From JACZSB01 sp965372015 (GTDB lineage: Bacteria; Fidelibacterota; Marinisomatia; SCGC-AAA003-L08; TS1B11): a DNA stretch of 41,902 bases. Location: the NCBI GenBank assembly GCA_965372015.1, contig CBDVAP010000010.1, positions 1-41,902 on the forward strand. The letters run 5' to 3'. The position numbers and the translations under genes are program-made. Below, piece by piece: positions 33,232-41,452 of this stretch. How positions within the stretch are numbered: position 1 is the first letter of the stretch; each line of letters opens with the position of its first letter. The notes beneath the pieces were generated by a model. It was given only the letters and a program-made list of their open reading frames with translations, had not been told where the DNA came from and ran no database searches.

Positions 33232-34306
33232 ATTCTATTTCCAGTCCCAAGAATCTGCGCCCGCCCTTGCGGTTCGGGAGCGTGAATCGGATTTGTATGT
33301 CCGCTGGGAGCGCAGCCGGGGCCGCACCCTACAGACCAGTGATGGACCATACCTGGTGGTAGAGCCGGGCCGGCGTAACGGCGGTCCCGGCCCGGACTAC
33401 TTAGGCTCGGTAGTGACCTTCCCCGATGGAACGATGCGGCGGGGTGACGTGGAATTACATCTCCAACAACGCGGCTGGCGGGCACACGGCCACCAATGGG
33501 ACCCCCGTTATAACCGCGTGATACTACACGTGACCATCGACGGCTCGAACCGGCCGGTGGCGGTGGATCAGAGCCGGCGGATACCCACCGTTCCCCTGTT
33601 TCCGGGGCTACCAACGACACTGCCCTGTGAAGCCGATTCTTCACCCCTGGCGAATTTTGAGGCGTTGGATGAATTCCTCGGTACCTTAGCCCGGCAACGC
33701 TGGTGGAGGCGACTGGCGGACTGGCGGGATCGGGATCCAACGTGGTTCAGGGCCCGGTTGGCGGATCGGTTAGGCACTGATCCCGCCCGCAGCCGATTGA
33801 TAGAGCTATGGGAGCACAGCCTCCCAAAGGCCGCTACCAGCTACAGCTTCGTGACCCTGGTAAACGATGTATTGATCGGCGCCAGCAACCGGTCGCGCCG
33901 CCGGCAACTGCCCGGCCGGGTCAACCTGCTGAGCGCCTTGGTTTACGCCACCTGCCATCAGGAAAACCGGCGGCAGGATTGGTCCCTCGGCCGATTGCAA
34001 GATTTAGCCCGGGAGCTGGATCAGGTCGGAATGGCCACTCCCTCACGACAGTTTCTGATCGAAGTGGCCGGCAATTGGCTGTATCCCTTGACCGCGGCCA
34101 GTGGTGATACAGAACAGTTTGCCCAGTGGTACCAGCTACCGCTGGGCTGGTATTACGGCCGTTGCCGACGGCTGGCGCTACGGTTGGGATTGCCCCGGCC
34201 CCAGACGTTCGGGCAGCAGCAGGGTATCCTGGAATGGGAATTTTCCCTCTGCCGCGCCGTCGAGTGCCAAGCCTGCCCGGTTACCGGGAGGTCCATTGGC
34301 GGATAA
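33164..34306 (+). CDS. DUF2851 family protein
   Basis: 380 residues as opened at ATG 33164. The conserved DUF2851 block is LYVRWERSRGRTLQTSDGPYLVVEPGRRNGGPGPDYLGSVVTFPDGTMRRGDVELHLQQRGWRAHGH, then DPRYNRVILHVT. The GPDY and ELH..GW..HGH residues are the family landmarks, and the C-terminus has a Cys pair (CQAC). The function is unknown; the family is found mainly in the FCB group. The upstream 25 codons lie inside plsC and may not be translated: alignment to the family begins near residue 42 (ESDLYVRW), where a TTG is in frame. It overlaps the next gene by 11 nt. Confidence 0.85.
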   Translation: MTTANHYAAKPRAVFKPCWTIPEFYFQSQESAPALAVRERESDLYVRWERSRGRTLQTSDGPYLVVEPGRRNGGPGPDYLGSVVTFPDGTMRRGDVELHLQQRGWRAHGHQWDPRYNRVILHVTIDGSNRPVAVDQSRRIPTVPLFPGLPTTLPCEADSSPLANFEALDEFLGTLARQRWWRRLADWRDRDPTWFRARLADRLGTDPARSRLIELWEHSLPKAATSYSFVTLVNDVLIGASNRSRRRQLPGRVNLLSALVYATCHQENRRQDWSLGRLQDLARELDQVGMATPSRQFLIEVAGNWLYPLTAASGDTEQFAQWYQLPLGWYYGRCRRLALRLGLPRPQTFGQQQGILEWEFSLCRAVECQACPVTGRSIGG

Positions 34307-34793
34307 AACCCGCGATTGGGAGGATTGCGCCGGTTGGATCAGAGCACGGCAGGGAGCCGGCCGACGGGTGGTTTTTACCAACGGCTGCTTTGATCTGCTG
34401 CACGCCGGCCATGTGCATCTGCTCCGGGCGGCCCGCGAGCTGGGCGATCATTTGGTGGTTGGACTGAACAGCGATCAGTCCGTAGCCCGGTTGAAGGGCT
34501 CCCAGCGGCCGGTCACCCCGCTGGAGGACCGGACGGCCATCGTGAGTGCCCTGGAAATGGTAGCGGTAGTGGTGGTTTTCCCTAAGGAGCCGGTGGCGGC
34601 CGTAGAAGAGAGTGAGTTGCGCGATACGCCTCAGGAACTGCTTAAGCTGCTCCGGCCCGATATCCTGGTGAAAGGCGGAGATTATACACCCGAAGAAATA
34701 GTAGGCCGGGAATATGCCGGCGAAGTGCGGGTCATCCCCCTGCTACCTGATCGCAGTACCTCCCGGTTGCTGCAGCGGCTGGCTGGGAGTTGA
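34296..34793 (+). CDS. rfaE2: D-glycero-beta-D-manno-heptose 1-phosphate adenylyltransferase (RfaE2/HldE C-domain)
   Basis: 165 residues from TTG 34296. This start has GGGAGG immediately upstream and gives the normal length for a stand-alone RfaE2. The nucleotidyltransferase signature is VVFTNGCFDLLHAGHVHLLRAARELGDHLVVGLNSD, with the catalytic HAGH, followed by RPVTPLEDRTAIVSALEMV and ILVKGGDYTPEEIVG. It makes the ADP-heptose precursor for LPS core (family knowledge). No HldE kinase domain is fused, and no gmhA, gmhB or hldD is nearby. The frame is open upstream to 34101 but that part is the DUF2851 gene in another frame. Confidence 0.88.
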   Translation: MADKTRDWEDCAGWIRARQGAGRRVVFTNGCFDLLHAGHVHLLRAARELGDHLVVGLNSDQSVARLKGSQRPVTPLEDRTAIVSALEMVAVVVVFPKEPVAAVEESELRDTPQELLKLLRPDILVKGGDYTPEEIVGREYAGEVRVIPLLPDRSTSRLLQRLAGS

Positions 34794-34856
34794 ACCTGTG
34801 CGATCAAATTTGGGATGATGCTTCCAGGCCTCAGGGAACCTAAATTCGCAGCCGTT

Positions 34857-36710
34857 ATGAAACTGATCGCTAAGAAGTACGCAGCGGTGTTCCTGCTGGC
34901 GCTATTGGGATTGCCTGTGGGCGTTCGGCTGGCGGCCCAGGACCAGCCCGAGCGCACCGCCCTGGGTGACGGGATTTACGCCGTTGACTTGCACCGGCCG
35001 GAGGAGGAATCCCGTTTCGACGAACTGATGCAGGAGGCCCAGCTGATTTTCGTCGAGGCCATTGTAGCCGACAAGTCGCTGGATACCCTGAACGCGGCGT
35101 TCTATTTCGACCTGCTTTTCGAAGCGATGTCCGACATTGAGCAGTTGCCCTTGATAGATGAGTTGCAGCGGCTGGAGTTTAATAGGTTCCTGAACGCCTC
35201 TATTTCGTTCTATGAGCTCGACAGCCGGACTTTGGAGAAGATCGAAACCTCCCTGACGGTCTCAGTGCTACGGGACGAGTTGAGCCGCTACACCCGGTCG
35301 TTGCCCATGGACTTAGGGGCTGTGGCTCGGCTGGAATTCGATGGGGAAGGCAGCCTGCCGATCACTCATAACGATCACGTGGCCCGGATCATCGAATTTT
35401 TCCGTACGCAAGGACGGCGGAACATGCAGGCTTGGTTGAACCGGGTTTCGCGCTACGTTAAGATCATCGAGCCGATTTTGGAAGAAGAAGGGGTACCCAT
35501 GGAGCTGCTGTTCCTGGCCCTGGTTGAGAGCGGTCTCAACCCCCGGGCATATTCCTGGAAACACGCCGCGGGACCCTGGCAGTTTATTTCCTCCACCGGC
35601 CGGCGGTACGATCTCAAGCGCGACTGGTGGCTGGACGAGCGCCGGGATATTGAGAAATCCACCCGGGCCGCCGCCCGCTATCTGCGGGATCTGTACGAGG
35701 AGTTCGATGATTGGTATCTGGCCATGGCCGCCTATAATACCGGGGAGGGCCGGGTGCGCCGGGCCATCCGGGTGCACCAGAGCCGGGATTACTGGAAGCT
35801 GTATATATTGCCGCGACAGACGCGTAATTACATCCCCAACATCATGGCGGCCTTTCTGATTGCCCAGGACCCCGAGAAATTCGGTTTCACCATCAACCCG
35901 GAGCCGCCACTGGAATGGGATGTGGTACCGGTGGAGCGCAGCCTGACCTTCGATATATTAGCCCAGATCGCTGAAGCCGGCCCCGACACATTCAAGATCC
36001 TCAATCCCGAGTTGCGCCAGAGCGCCACTCCGCCGCCGGAAGAGGGAAAACCGTACCTGCTGAAGATTCCCAAAGGGCACAAGGAAGCTTTTTTACGCAA
36101 CTATGAAGCCATTGCCTCCCAGGTGGGCCCGGTGTTGGCCGACATACAGATTCGGCGCCATCGGGTGCGGCGGGGGGAGAGTTTATATTCCATTTCCAAG
36201 CGTTACGGGGTGCCTATGTCGCGTATCGCTCGGGCCAACGGCCTCAGAAACTGGCATAAACTTCGCCAGGGGCAGCGACTGGAGATACCGGTGACCGCCT
36301 CGGCAGTGGCTACCCGGCAGCCCAGGGCTGCGTCGAATCCTAACGTAAAGAAGACAATCTATACCGTCCGCCCGGGCGATACCTTGGGCCAGATCGCCGA
36401 GACCCATTACGTAGGGTTGTCCAAGCTGCGCGGTTGGAACGGCCTGCGGCCCGGGGCCGGAAACATCCGGGTGGGCCAGAAGTTGGTAGTCTGGTCGCCC
36501 ATTAACCCACCCCGACAGCAGCCCGCACCGGTGGTGCCGGAGGGGATGGAGCAACAGTTTTACACCGTGCGCCCCGGGGATACACTCAGCCAGATCGCCG
36601 AGGCCCTGGACGTCGGACTGTCGAAACTGCAGCGCTGGAACGGCCTGCGGCCCGGCTCCGGAAACATCCGGGTGGGCCAGAAACTAGTCATCTATCGGCC
36701 CGCAGGATGA
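34857..36710 (+). CDS. MltD-like membrane-bound lytic murein transglycosylase with three LysM repeats
   Basis: 617 residues from ATG 34857, chosen because a signal peptide follows (KLIAKKYAAVFLLALLGLPVGVRLAAQ). The lytic transglycosylase (SLT) domain is in the middle: EEEGVPMELLFLALVESGLNPRAYSWKHAAGPWQFI, where the E of LVESG is the likely catalytic acid, then MAAYNTGEGRVRRAI. Three LysM peptidoglycan-binding repeats follow (HRVRRGESLYSISKRY..., IYTVRPGDTLGQIAETH..., FYTVRPGDTLSQIAEAL...). It cleaves the glycan strand with formation of 1,6-anhydro-MurNAc in the periplasm. The N-terminal 150 residues have no recognised domain. Repeats 2 and 3 are nearly identical at DNA level. The stop overlaps sppA (ATGA). 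Confidence 0.92.
   Translation: MKLIAKKYAAVFLLALLGLPVGVRLAAQDQPERTALGDGIYAVDLHRPEEESRFDELMQEAQLIFVEAIVADKSLDTLNAAFYFDLLFEAMSDIEQLPLIDELQRLEFNRFLNASISFYELDSRTLEKIETSLTVSVLRDELSRYTRSLPMDLGAVARLEFDGEGSLPITHNDHVARIIEFFRTQGRRNMQAWLNRVSRYVKIIEPILEEEGVPMELLFLALVESGLNPRAYSWKHAAGPWQFISSTGRRYDLKRDWWLDERRDIEKSTRAAARYLRDLYEEFDDWYLAMAAYNTGEGRVRRAIRVHQSRDYWKLYILPRQTRNYIPNIMAAFLIAQDPEKFGFTINPEPPLEWDVVPVERSLTFDILAQIAEAGPDTFKILNPELRQSATPPPEEGKPYLLKIPKGHKEAFLRNYEAIASQVGPVLADIQIRRHRVRRGESLYSISKRYGVPMSRIARANGLRNWHKLRQGQRLEIPVTASAVATRQPRAASNPNVKKTIYTVRPGDTLGQIAETHYVGLSKLRGWNGLRPGAGNIRVGQKLVVWSPINPPRQQPAPVVPEGMEQQFYTVRPGDTLSQIAEALDVGLSKLQRWNGLRPGSGNIRVGQKLVIYRPAG
36360..36491 (+). repeat. LysM repeat unit, copy 1
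   Basis: A 132-nt unit inside the transglycosylase gene. Its second half is almost identical to the unit at 36561-36692, including a shared stretch covering GGAACGGCCTGCGGCCCGG and GGAAACATCCGGGTGGGCC. A recent tandem duplication is likely. Confidence 0.75.
36561..36692 (+). repeat. LysM repeat unit, copy 2
   Basis: Second 132-nt copy of the unit at 36360-36491. The first halves have diverged (DTLSQIAEALDV versus DTLGQIAETHYV) while the second halves (SKL..WNGLRPG.GNIRVGQKLV) remain nearly unchanged at DNA level. Confidence 0.75.
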
Positions 36711-37588
36711 GTGGCAACCGCTACGACCGGGCCCTGAAGTGGATGCTCTGGCTGACGGGCATCTTTCTACTGGTGCTGTTCATGTCCCTGTTTGGCCGCC
36801 GGCGGTCCGGGCCGTTGACCAGTGGCAAAGGCCCCCGGATTGGCGTAATAGAGGTCAAGGGCCTGCTGTTGGATAGCCAGAAGGTGGTGCGGCAGCTGGA
36901 GCGCTTCAACCGCCGAAGTGACATCGACGCCATACTGGTAAGGGTGGATTCCCCCGGTGGGACGGTGGTGGCCAGCCAGGAAATCTACGAGAAGGTTCGC
37001 CGGATACGGGACGACGGCGATAAGCCCATAATCGCTTCCATGGGCACCGTGGCCGCTTCCGGGGGTCTGATGGTGGCCTTAGGAGCCGATACAATCATGG
37101 CCAACTCCGGCACCGCCACCGGCTCGATCGGGGTGATCCTGGACTACCCGGTGGCTGCAGACCTGCTCTCCAAAATCGGGGTGACTGTGGAGGTGATCAA
37201 AAGCGGGGCCCTTAAGGACGCCGGCTCTCCCTATCGCGCCAGCACAGCTGAGGACCGGCGCAGCTTCCAGGGAGTGATCGATGATCTGCACGAGCAGTTT
37301 ACCGAGTTGGTGGCCCGGGAACGAGGTCTGCCCCTGGAAAGGGTCAGGCAATTGGCCACCGGCGAGGTTTTCACCGGCCGACAGGCCCTGGAGTTGGGAC
37401 TGATTGACCTGTTGGGGGGCTATGAGGATGCCCTTAACTTAGCTGGAGTCCTGACCGGGAACCTGGAGCGGCCCGTGGCGGTCAAGCCGGTGGAGCGGGA
37501 GCGTTTCTCGCTTCGCAAACTGCTACTGGGTGATTACGCCACCTGGAACGAAGCAATGCAAGTTTTACCGCAATACCGTATGAGGTAA
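36707..37588 (+). CDS. sppA: Signal peptide peptidase SppA, 36 kDa type
   Basis: 293 residues with one N-terminal membrane segment (ALKWMLWLTGIFLLVLFMSLFG). The catalytic serine is in GTVAASGGLMVALGAD, and the general-base lysine in the KSGALKDAGSPYR segment; DSPGGTVVASQEIYEKV is the other conserved motif. This is the single-domain, short SppA form, which forms a membrane octamer and degrades leftover signal peptides. It is translationally coupled to the transglycosylase gene and followed by an HU-like gene 4 nt later. Confidence 0.93.
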   Translation: MSGNRYDRALKWMLWLTGIFLLVLFMSLFGRRRSGPLTSGKGPRIGVIEVKGLLLDSQKVVRQLERFNRRSDIDAILVRVDSPGGTVVASQEIYEKVRRIRDDGDKPIIASMGTVAASGGLMVALGADTIMANSGTATGSIGVILDYPVAADLLSKIGVTVEVIKSGALKDAGSPYRASTAEDRRSFQGVIDDLHEQFTELVARERGLPLERVRQLATGEVFTGRQALELGLIDLLGGYEDALNLAGVLTGNLERPVAVKPVERERFSLRKLLLGDYATWNEAMQVLPQYRMR

Positions 37589-37592
37589 AGAC

Positions 37593-37928
37593 ATGATCAG
37601 AGCTGAGCTAATCGAGCTACTGGGGGACCGCCCGGGGTTGACCAAGAATGAGCTGGTCCATTTTCTCTCGCGGCGGACAGGATTGACGAAAGTTGAGACC
37701 GAGACGGTGGTGGAAGGCCTGCTGGGAACTGTTCAGGAGATACTTAAGATGGGAAAGAAAGTGGAGTTACGCGGTTTCGGCACATTCCTGGTTCGCACCC
37801 GGGAGCCCCGGACCGCCCGTAACCCCGCCACCCAGGAAACCATTAGACTGGGCCGGCGCCACGTACCGATCTTCAAGCCTTCCAAAGGTCTGAAGACCGT
37901 GGTGGAGAAGGCTTTGGCAGCCAGTTGA
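37593..37928 (+). CDS. HU/IHF-family DNA-binding protein
   Basis: 111 residues. The core from about residue 15 is a standard HU: LTKNELVHFLSRRTGLTKVETETVVEGLLGTVQEIL, KMGKKVELRGFGTFLVRTREPRTARNPATQETI, where the RNPAT arm binds in the DNA minor groove, then HVPIFKPSKGLKTVV. It binds and bends DNA as a dimer. The first 14 residues (IRAELIELLGDRPG) are an extension beyond the usual HU start. It has no lysine-rich tail. Confidence 0.93.
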   Translation: MIRAELIELLGDRPGLTKNELVHFLSRRTGLTKVETETVVEGLLGTVQEILKMGKKVELRGFGTFLVRTREPRTARNPATQETIRLGRRHVPIFKPSKGLKTVVEKALAAS

Positions 37929-37953
37929 AATTTATAACCAGGCACTATCAAAT

Positions 37954-37960
37954 AAGGAGT
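37954..37960 (+). promoter_or_regulatory. Strong Shine-Dalgarno sequence of the bS22-like gene
   Basis: AAGGAGT ends 4 nt before the ATG at 37965. It supports expression of the very short frame that follows. Confidence 0.8.
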
Positions 37961-37964
37961 AATT

Positions 37965-38060
37965 ATGCCCTGTGGTCGCAAAAGGAAGCGCCGCAAGATA
38001 AATACGCACAAGCGTAAGAAGCGGCTGCGCGCGAACCGTCATAAGAAAAAATTGCGCTAA
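37965..38060 (+). CDS. AURKAIP1/COX24-like ribosomal mini-protein (bS22/mS38 type)
   Basis: 31 residues, too short for most gene-finders. Of the 31, more than half are Lys or Arg; the key elements are KRKRRKINTHKRKKRLR and the terminal NRHKKKLR. This is the compact pattern of AURKAIP1/COX24-domain proteins (mitochondrial mS38) and of the bS22 protein seen on mycobacterial 30S subunits. Such peptides sit near the decoding end of helix 44 in the small subunit (family knowledge). It has a strong Shine-Dalgarno sequence, a good ATG and is placed between an HU-like gene and an S1/P1 nuclease gene. Its N-terminus has one Cys (MPCGRKRK). The ribosomal role in this organism is inferred. Confidence 0.82.
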   Translation: MPCGRKRKRRKINTHKRKKRLRANRHKKKLR

Positions 38061-38072
38061 TTTGGTATAAGC

Positions 38073-38975
38073 ATGTTTAGGCGTGGTTACCGCCACCGCA
38101 CTCTGCTGATCACCACGGTTTTCATCGCGCTGGTCGTGGGTCTGCCGGTCACGGCCCTGCGTGGTTGGGGTTTTCAAGGCCATAGGGAGGTGAACGGCCG
38201 GGCGGTGGATCTGCTACCCGGCCCCCTGGGGGATTATTTCCAGCGGCAGCGCCATTGGCTGGTGGCTTTGTCGACCGACCCCGATCAACGCCGCCGCTTC
38301 CTGCCCGCCGAAGCTCCCAACCACTATATTGACCTAGAGTACTATGATGCCCCCCCACTAGACTCCATCCCCCGCGAGCGCAAGGCGGCCGAAGAAAAGT
38401 TCGGGCGGGATAACCTACCTGAGTGGGGCACGCTGCCCTGGCATATCCTGGGGGTGACCAAGGCGCTCAAGGAAGCTTTCGAAGGCGGGGAATGGGAACG
38501 GGCAGTAGTGCTGGCTGCCGACCTGGGCCACTACCTGGCCGACGCCCATGTGCCATTGCACACCACCATTAACTACAACGGCCAGCAGACCGGCAATGAC
38601 GGTATTCATCACCTGTTCGAATCTACCATGGTCCGCCGGCACTTCGATGATTATCGGCCCGCCGGTAAGGAGTTGCCCACCATCACTGATCCGGCTGAGA
38701 ATGTATTCGCTTGGCTGGAAGAGAGCTACGGCCACATCGGTGCCCTGCTGGCCGCCGATAGCGCCGGCCGAAGCGGGCTGTCAGAGGCTGAGCTGGCCAC
38801 CCTGACCCAGGGCTATTCCGCCGACCCGGCCACTATTCCCGATTCCTACCTAGATCAGCTTTACGAAGCCACCGGACCGCTGGCCTGGCGGCAGATGGAA
38901 GCGTCCACCTACCGGTTGGCTGCTCTCTGGCTCTGGGCCTGGGAACAAGCCGGTCGCCCGCAACCCCCGGACTAG
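38073..38975 (+). CDS. Secreted S1/P1-type zinc nuclease / phospholipase C family protein
   Basis: 300 residues. Signal peptide (LLITTVFIALVVGLPVTALRG) followed by WGFQGHREVNGRAVDLL: in the family the mature Trp1 and the first His bind zinc. Further zinc-ligand candidates are D in LSTDPDQRR, H in NHYIDLEYY, HYLADAHVPLH (H, D, H) and HHLFE. The arrangement with three metals matches S1/P1 nucleases and bacterial phospholipase C (both share this fold), so substrate class is not certain. It is exported to the periplasm or beyond. It begins 12 nt after the bS22-like gene and its TAG is immediately followed by the xseA ATG. Confidence 0.85.
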   Translation: MFRRGYRHRTLLITTVFIALVVGLPVTALRGWGFQGHREVNGRAVDLLPGPLGDYFQRQRHWLVALSTDPDQRRRFLPAEAPNHYIDLEYYDAPPLDSIPRERKAAEEKFGRDNLPEWGTLPWHILGVTKALKEAFEGGEWERAVVLAADLGHYLADAHVPLHTTINYNGQQTGNDGIHHLFESTMVRRHFDDYRPAGKELPTITDPAENVFAWLEESYGHIGALLAADSAGRSGLSEAELATLTQGYSADPATIPDSYLDQLYEATGPLAWRQMEASTYRLAALWLWAWEQAGRPQPPD

Positions 38976-40190
38976 ATGTCCTCCACCACCTCCTTGCAGG
39001 TATTGACCGTCTCGGAGCTCAACCGGCAGGCCAAGCTGCTCCTGGAGAGGCAGTTAAGCTTGGTCTGGATCGAGGGCGAGATTTCCGATTTCACACACCA
39101 CTCCTCCGGCCACATGTATTTCGCGCTCAAGGACGACCGCTCCCAAATTTCGGTGGTGATGTTCGCCGGGGCCAACGCCGCCCTGCCTTTTAAGCCCGCC
39201 GCCGGCCAGAAGGTGCTGGCACGCGGTAACGTAACCTTGTACGAGCCTCGCGGCCAGTACCAACTGGTGGCCCAGAACCTGTATCCGGCCGGAGCCGGGG
39301 AGTTATGGCTGCAGTTTGAAGCTTTGAAGGAGCAGTTACGGGCTGAGGGACTGTTCGCTGCGGAGCGCAAGCGTCCGCTGCCCGTCTTTCCGCGACGAAT
39401 TGGGGTGATTACCTCGCCCACCGGTGCGGCGGTGCAGGACATAATCAATGTGGTGGCCCGGCGGGCGCCGCACATAACCTTGGTGGTGCGTCCTACCTTG
39501 GTGCAGGGTGAGAGCGCCCCGGCTGACCTGGTGGCCGCCCTGAAAGAGTTCGAAGACTGGGGGGCGGTGGAGCTGGTGATCATCGCCCGGGGCGGCGGTT
39601 CCTTAGAAGACCTGTGGGCCTTTAACACTGAAGCAGTGGTCCGGGCGGTGGCGGACTGTGCCCTGCCAATCGTATCTGCCGTAGGCCATGAAACCGACAT
39701 TACCCTTTGCGACCTGGTGGCGGACGTAAGGGCGCCTACCCCCTCGGCGGCCGCCGAGTTGGTAGCAGTGGAACGAGAAGGTTACCTGCAATACTTAGAT
39801 GAGCGACTGGTCGCCCTGGAGACCGCCCTGGGACGGGTCCTCCGTGCCTTGCGGCAACAGCTGGACCAGGTCCGCCGGCGCCATATATTCCGGCAGCCGC
39901 TGGGTAATATTTCACTGCAACGCGAGCGGCTGGGCGGGCAGTTGGCCCGCTTGGGTCTGCTGGTCCGGCATACCTTCGGGCACCATCAGGAGCTGCTACG
40001 GGTGCCTGAAGTCCGGCTGGCCGCTCTGGACCCCCGGCGGGTGCTGGAGCGAGGCTATGCCCTGGTGACCGATAGCGCCAGCAGGCAAGTTGTAACCCGC
40101 CGCGAGCAGCTGCGCCTTAAGCAGCCCCTGGGCGTAACTTTTGCCGATGGCAGCGCCCGAGTGCGAGTAACCGAGTTGCTGGAGGAATAG
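38976..40190 (+). CDS. xseA: Exodeoxyribonuclease VII large subunit
   Basis: 404 residues. An N-terminal OB-fold domain (about 1-100: LTVSELNRQAKLLLERQLSLVWIEGEISDF, HMYFALKDDRSQISVVMF) is followed by the catalytic domain with RIGVITSPTGAAVQDI, IIARGGGSLEDLWAFNTEAVVRAV and VSAVGHETDITLCDLVADVRAPTPSAAAEL, then a long helical region and the C-terminal barrel segment RVLERGYALVT. With XseB it degrades single-stranded DNA. No ribosome-binding site is obvious before the ATG, which abuts the previous stop; coupling to upstream translation is likely. xseB follows 2 nt after the stop. Confidence 0.95.
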   Translation: MSSTTSLQVLTVSELNRQAKLLLERQLSLVWIEGEISDFTHHSSGHMYFALKDDRSQISVVMFAGANAALPFKPAAGQKVLARGNVTLYEPRGQYQLVAQNLYPAGAGELWLQFEALKEQLRAEGLFAAERKRPLPVFPRRIGVITSPTGAAVQDIINVVARRAPHITLVVRPTLVQGESAPADLVAALKEFEDWGAVELVIIARGGGSLEDLWAFNTEAVVRAVADCALPIVSAVGHETDITLCDLVADVRAPTPSAAAELVAVEREGYLQYLDERLVALETALGRVLRALRQQLDQVRRRHIFRQPLGNISLQRERLGGQLARLGLLVRHTFGHHQELLRVPEVRLAALDPRRVLERGYALVTDSASRQVVTRREQLRLKQPLGVTFADGSARVRVTELLEE

Positions 40191-40192
40191 CA

Positions 40193-40462
40193 ATGGCTGG
40201 GAAATCTGCGGCTAAGGGGAAAAAACAGCCGACTTTTGAGATGGCCCTGGAGCGCCTGAACACAATTATTACCGAACTGGAGGCCGAAGGGGTCAGCCTG
40301 GACCGCTCGCTGGAGCTGTTCGCCGAGGGCCGCCGGCTGGCGGAACGCTGCCACGAACTACTCAGCGAGGCCGAGCAGAAAGTCAAGACCCTGGTAAAAA
40401 CCGCCGAGGGCTTCCGGGAAGAGTCGGGACTGACGGGTGGCGGCGGAAAGGAGAAGCCGTGA
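40193..40462 (+). CDS. xseB: Exodeoxyribonuclease VII small subunit
   Basis: 89 residues. The helical hairpin FEMALERLNTIITELEAEGVSLDRSLELFAEGRRLAERCHELLSEAEQKVKTL is the family core and binds along the XseA helical stalk. N- and C-terminal tails are charged (AKGKKQP, GGGKEKP). It follows xseA closely and overlaps nadK by 4 nt. Confidence 0.93.
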   Translation: MAGKSAAKGKKQPTFEMALERLNTIITELEAEGVSLDRSLELFAEGRRLAERCHELLSEAEQKVKTLVKTAEGFREESGLTGGGGKEKP

Positions 40463-41340
40463 AGACCATCGGTATAATCGGCAATTTCCGCAAACCGCAG
40501 CTCTGGGAACTGCTGCCCGGGCTGGTGGAATGGCTCCAGGAGCACAAAGTGACCGTGGTCCTTTCCGACAGACTGGCAGGTCCGGCCTATGAACCGCCGC
40601 CCGAGGTGCAGGTGCATCCCGCCGGCACCCTGGTGCGACATGTGGAGATGATGCTCTCCATCGGTGGGGACGGCACGCTGCTGTCCACCATCCGGGTGGT
40701 GGGCAAGGCCCAGGTGCCCATCCTGGGTATCCATATGGGTGGATTGGGGTTCCTGGCCGAGGTGACCATGGCCGACACTTTCAAGGCCCTGGAGGAAGTG
40801 CTGGCGGGGAAATACAACCTGGAGGACCGCATGGTGCTGGCGGTGGACCTGCAACACCAGGGGAAATTGGAGACCTACTACGCCGTCAATGACCTGGTGG
40901 TGGACCGGGGCAGTTCTCCCCGGCTGCTCATGGCCCGGGTGGAAATCTCCGGGCGGCGGCTCAACGACTACGTGGCCGACGGCCTGATCGTGGCCACCCC
41001 CACCGGCTCCACGGCCTACTCCCTGTCGGCGGGCGGGCCCATCGTGGTCCCGGCCTTGGAAGCCCTCACAATAACCCCCATCTCTCCCCATTCACTGTCG
41101 GCCCGCTCAATCGTGGTGCCCAGCAGCGACAAGATCGTCATCCGGTTCGACGAGGAGCAGGAGGGTATCCGGCTGATCCTGGACGGCCAGGTGAATTTTA
41201 AGATCGACAGCCAGGCGGTGGTGACTGCCCGGCGGGCCAACTGGAACATCCAGATGGTGAAGCTGCTGGACAGCGACTATTATCAGGTGCTCAGGACCAA
41301 GATGGGCTGGTCGGGGGAGGCCAGGGGGGCGAGGACTTAG
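40459..41340 (+). CDS. nadK: NAD kinase
   Basis: 293 residues. It phosphorylates NAD+ to NADP+. The active site motif is GGDGTLL (about residue 64), preceded by the LSI block and followed by GIHMGGLGFLAEV, AVNDLVVDRGSSPRLLMARVEISG, DYVADGLIVATPTGSTAYSLSAGGPIVVP and ALTITPISPHSLSARSIVVP. The length is typical. It begins at GTG 40459, overlapping xseB (GTGA). The C-terminal KMGWSGEARGART tail is slightly longer than average. Confidence 0.95.
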   Translation: MKTIGIIGNFRKPQLWELLPGLVEWLQEHKVTVVLSDRLAGPAYEPPPEVQVHPAGTLVRHVEMMLSIGGDGTLLSTIRVVGKAQVPILGIHMGGLGFLAEVTMADTFKALEEVLAGKYNLEDRMVLAVDLQHQGKLETYYAVNDLVVDRGSSPRLLMARVEISGRRLNDYVADGLIVATPTGSTAYSLSAGGPIVVPALEALTITPISPHSLSARSIVVPSSDKIVIRFDEEQEGIRLILDGQVNFKIDSQAVVTARRANWNIQMVKLLDSDYYQVLRTKMGWSGEARGART

Positions 41341-41393
41341 CTCGGGACCGTTTTAGGAGCGCACTCCGTTCTCAATCTTCAGGCAGCGATCCA

Positions 41394-41450
41394 TCACCAC
41401 CAGCAGACTCGGTTGTCGCGACGATGCGAGATGCCTGGTAGTTTCGGCAA
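41394..41450 (-). pseudogene. Likely remnant of a hicA toxin gene
   Basis: Two nt after the hicB stop on the same strand, a TTG-initiated 18-codon frame begins LPKLPGISHRRD and then stops. HicA toxins commonly start with K/RLPGVSH-like residues followed by a dsRNA-binding-like fold with GSH, but here nothing of the rest can be found before nadK. It is best read as the 5' end of a hicA gene truncated by deletion. The match is only about eight residues long, so this is tentative. Confidence 0.35.
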
Positions 41451-41452
41451 CC

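Noticed and set aside
34101..34295. A 65-residue N-terminal extension of RfaE2
   Set aside because: This part is the DUF2851 gene in another frame. RfaE2 similarity starts after the TTG at 34296.
37925..37953. TTGAAA-17-TCAAAT promoter in front of the bS22-like gene
   Set aside because: The start of transcription would fall after the Shine-Dalgarno box, leaving the mRNA without it, so it is probably chance.
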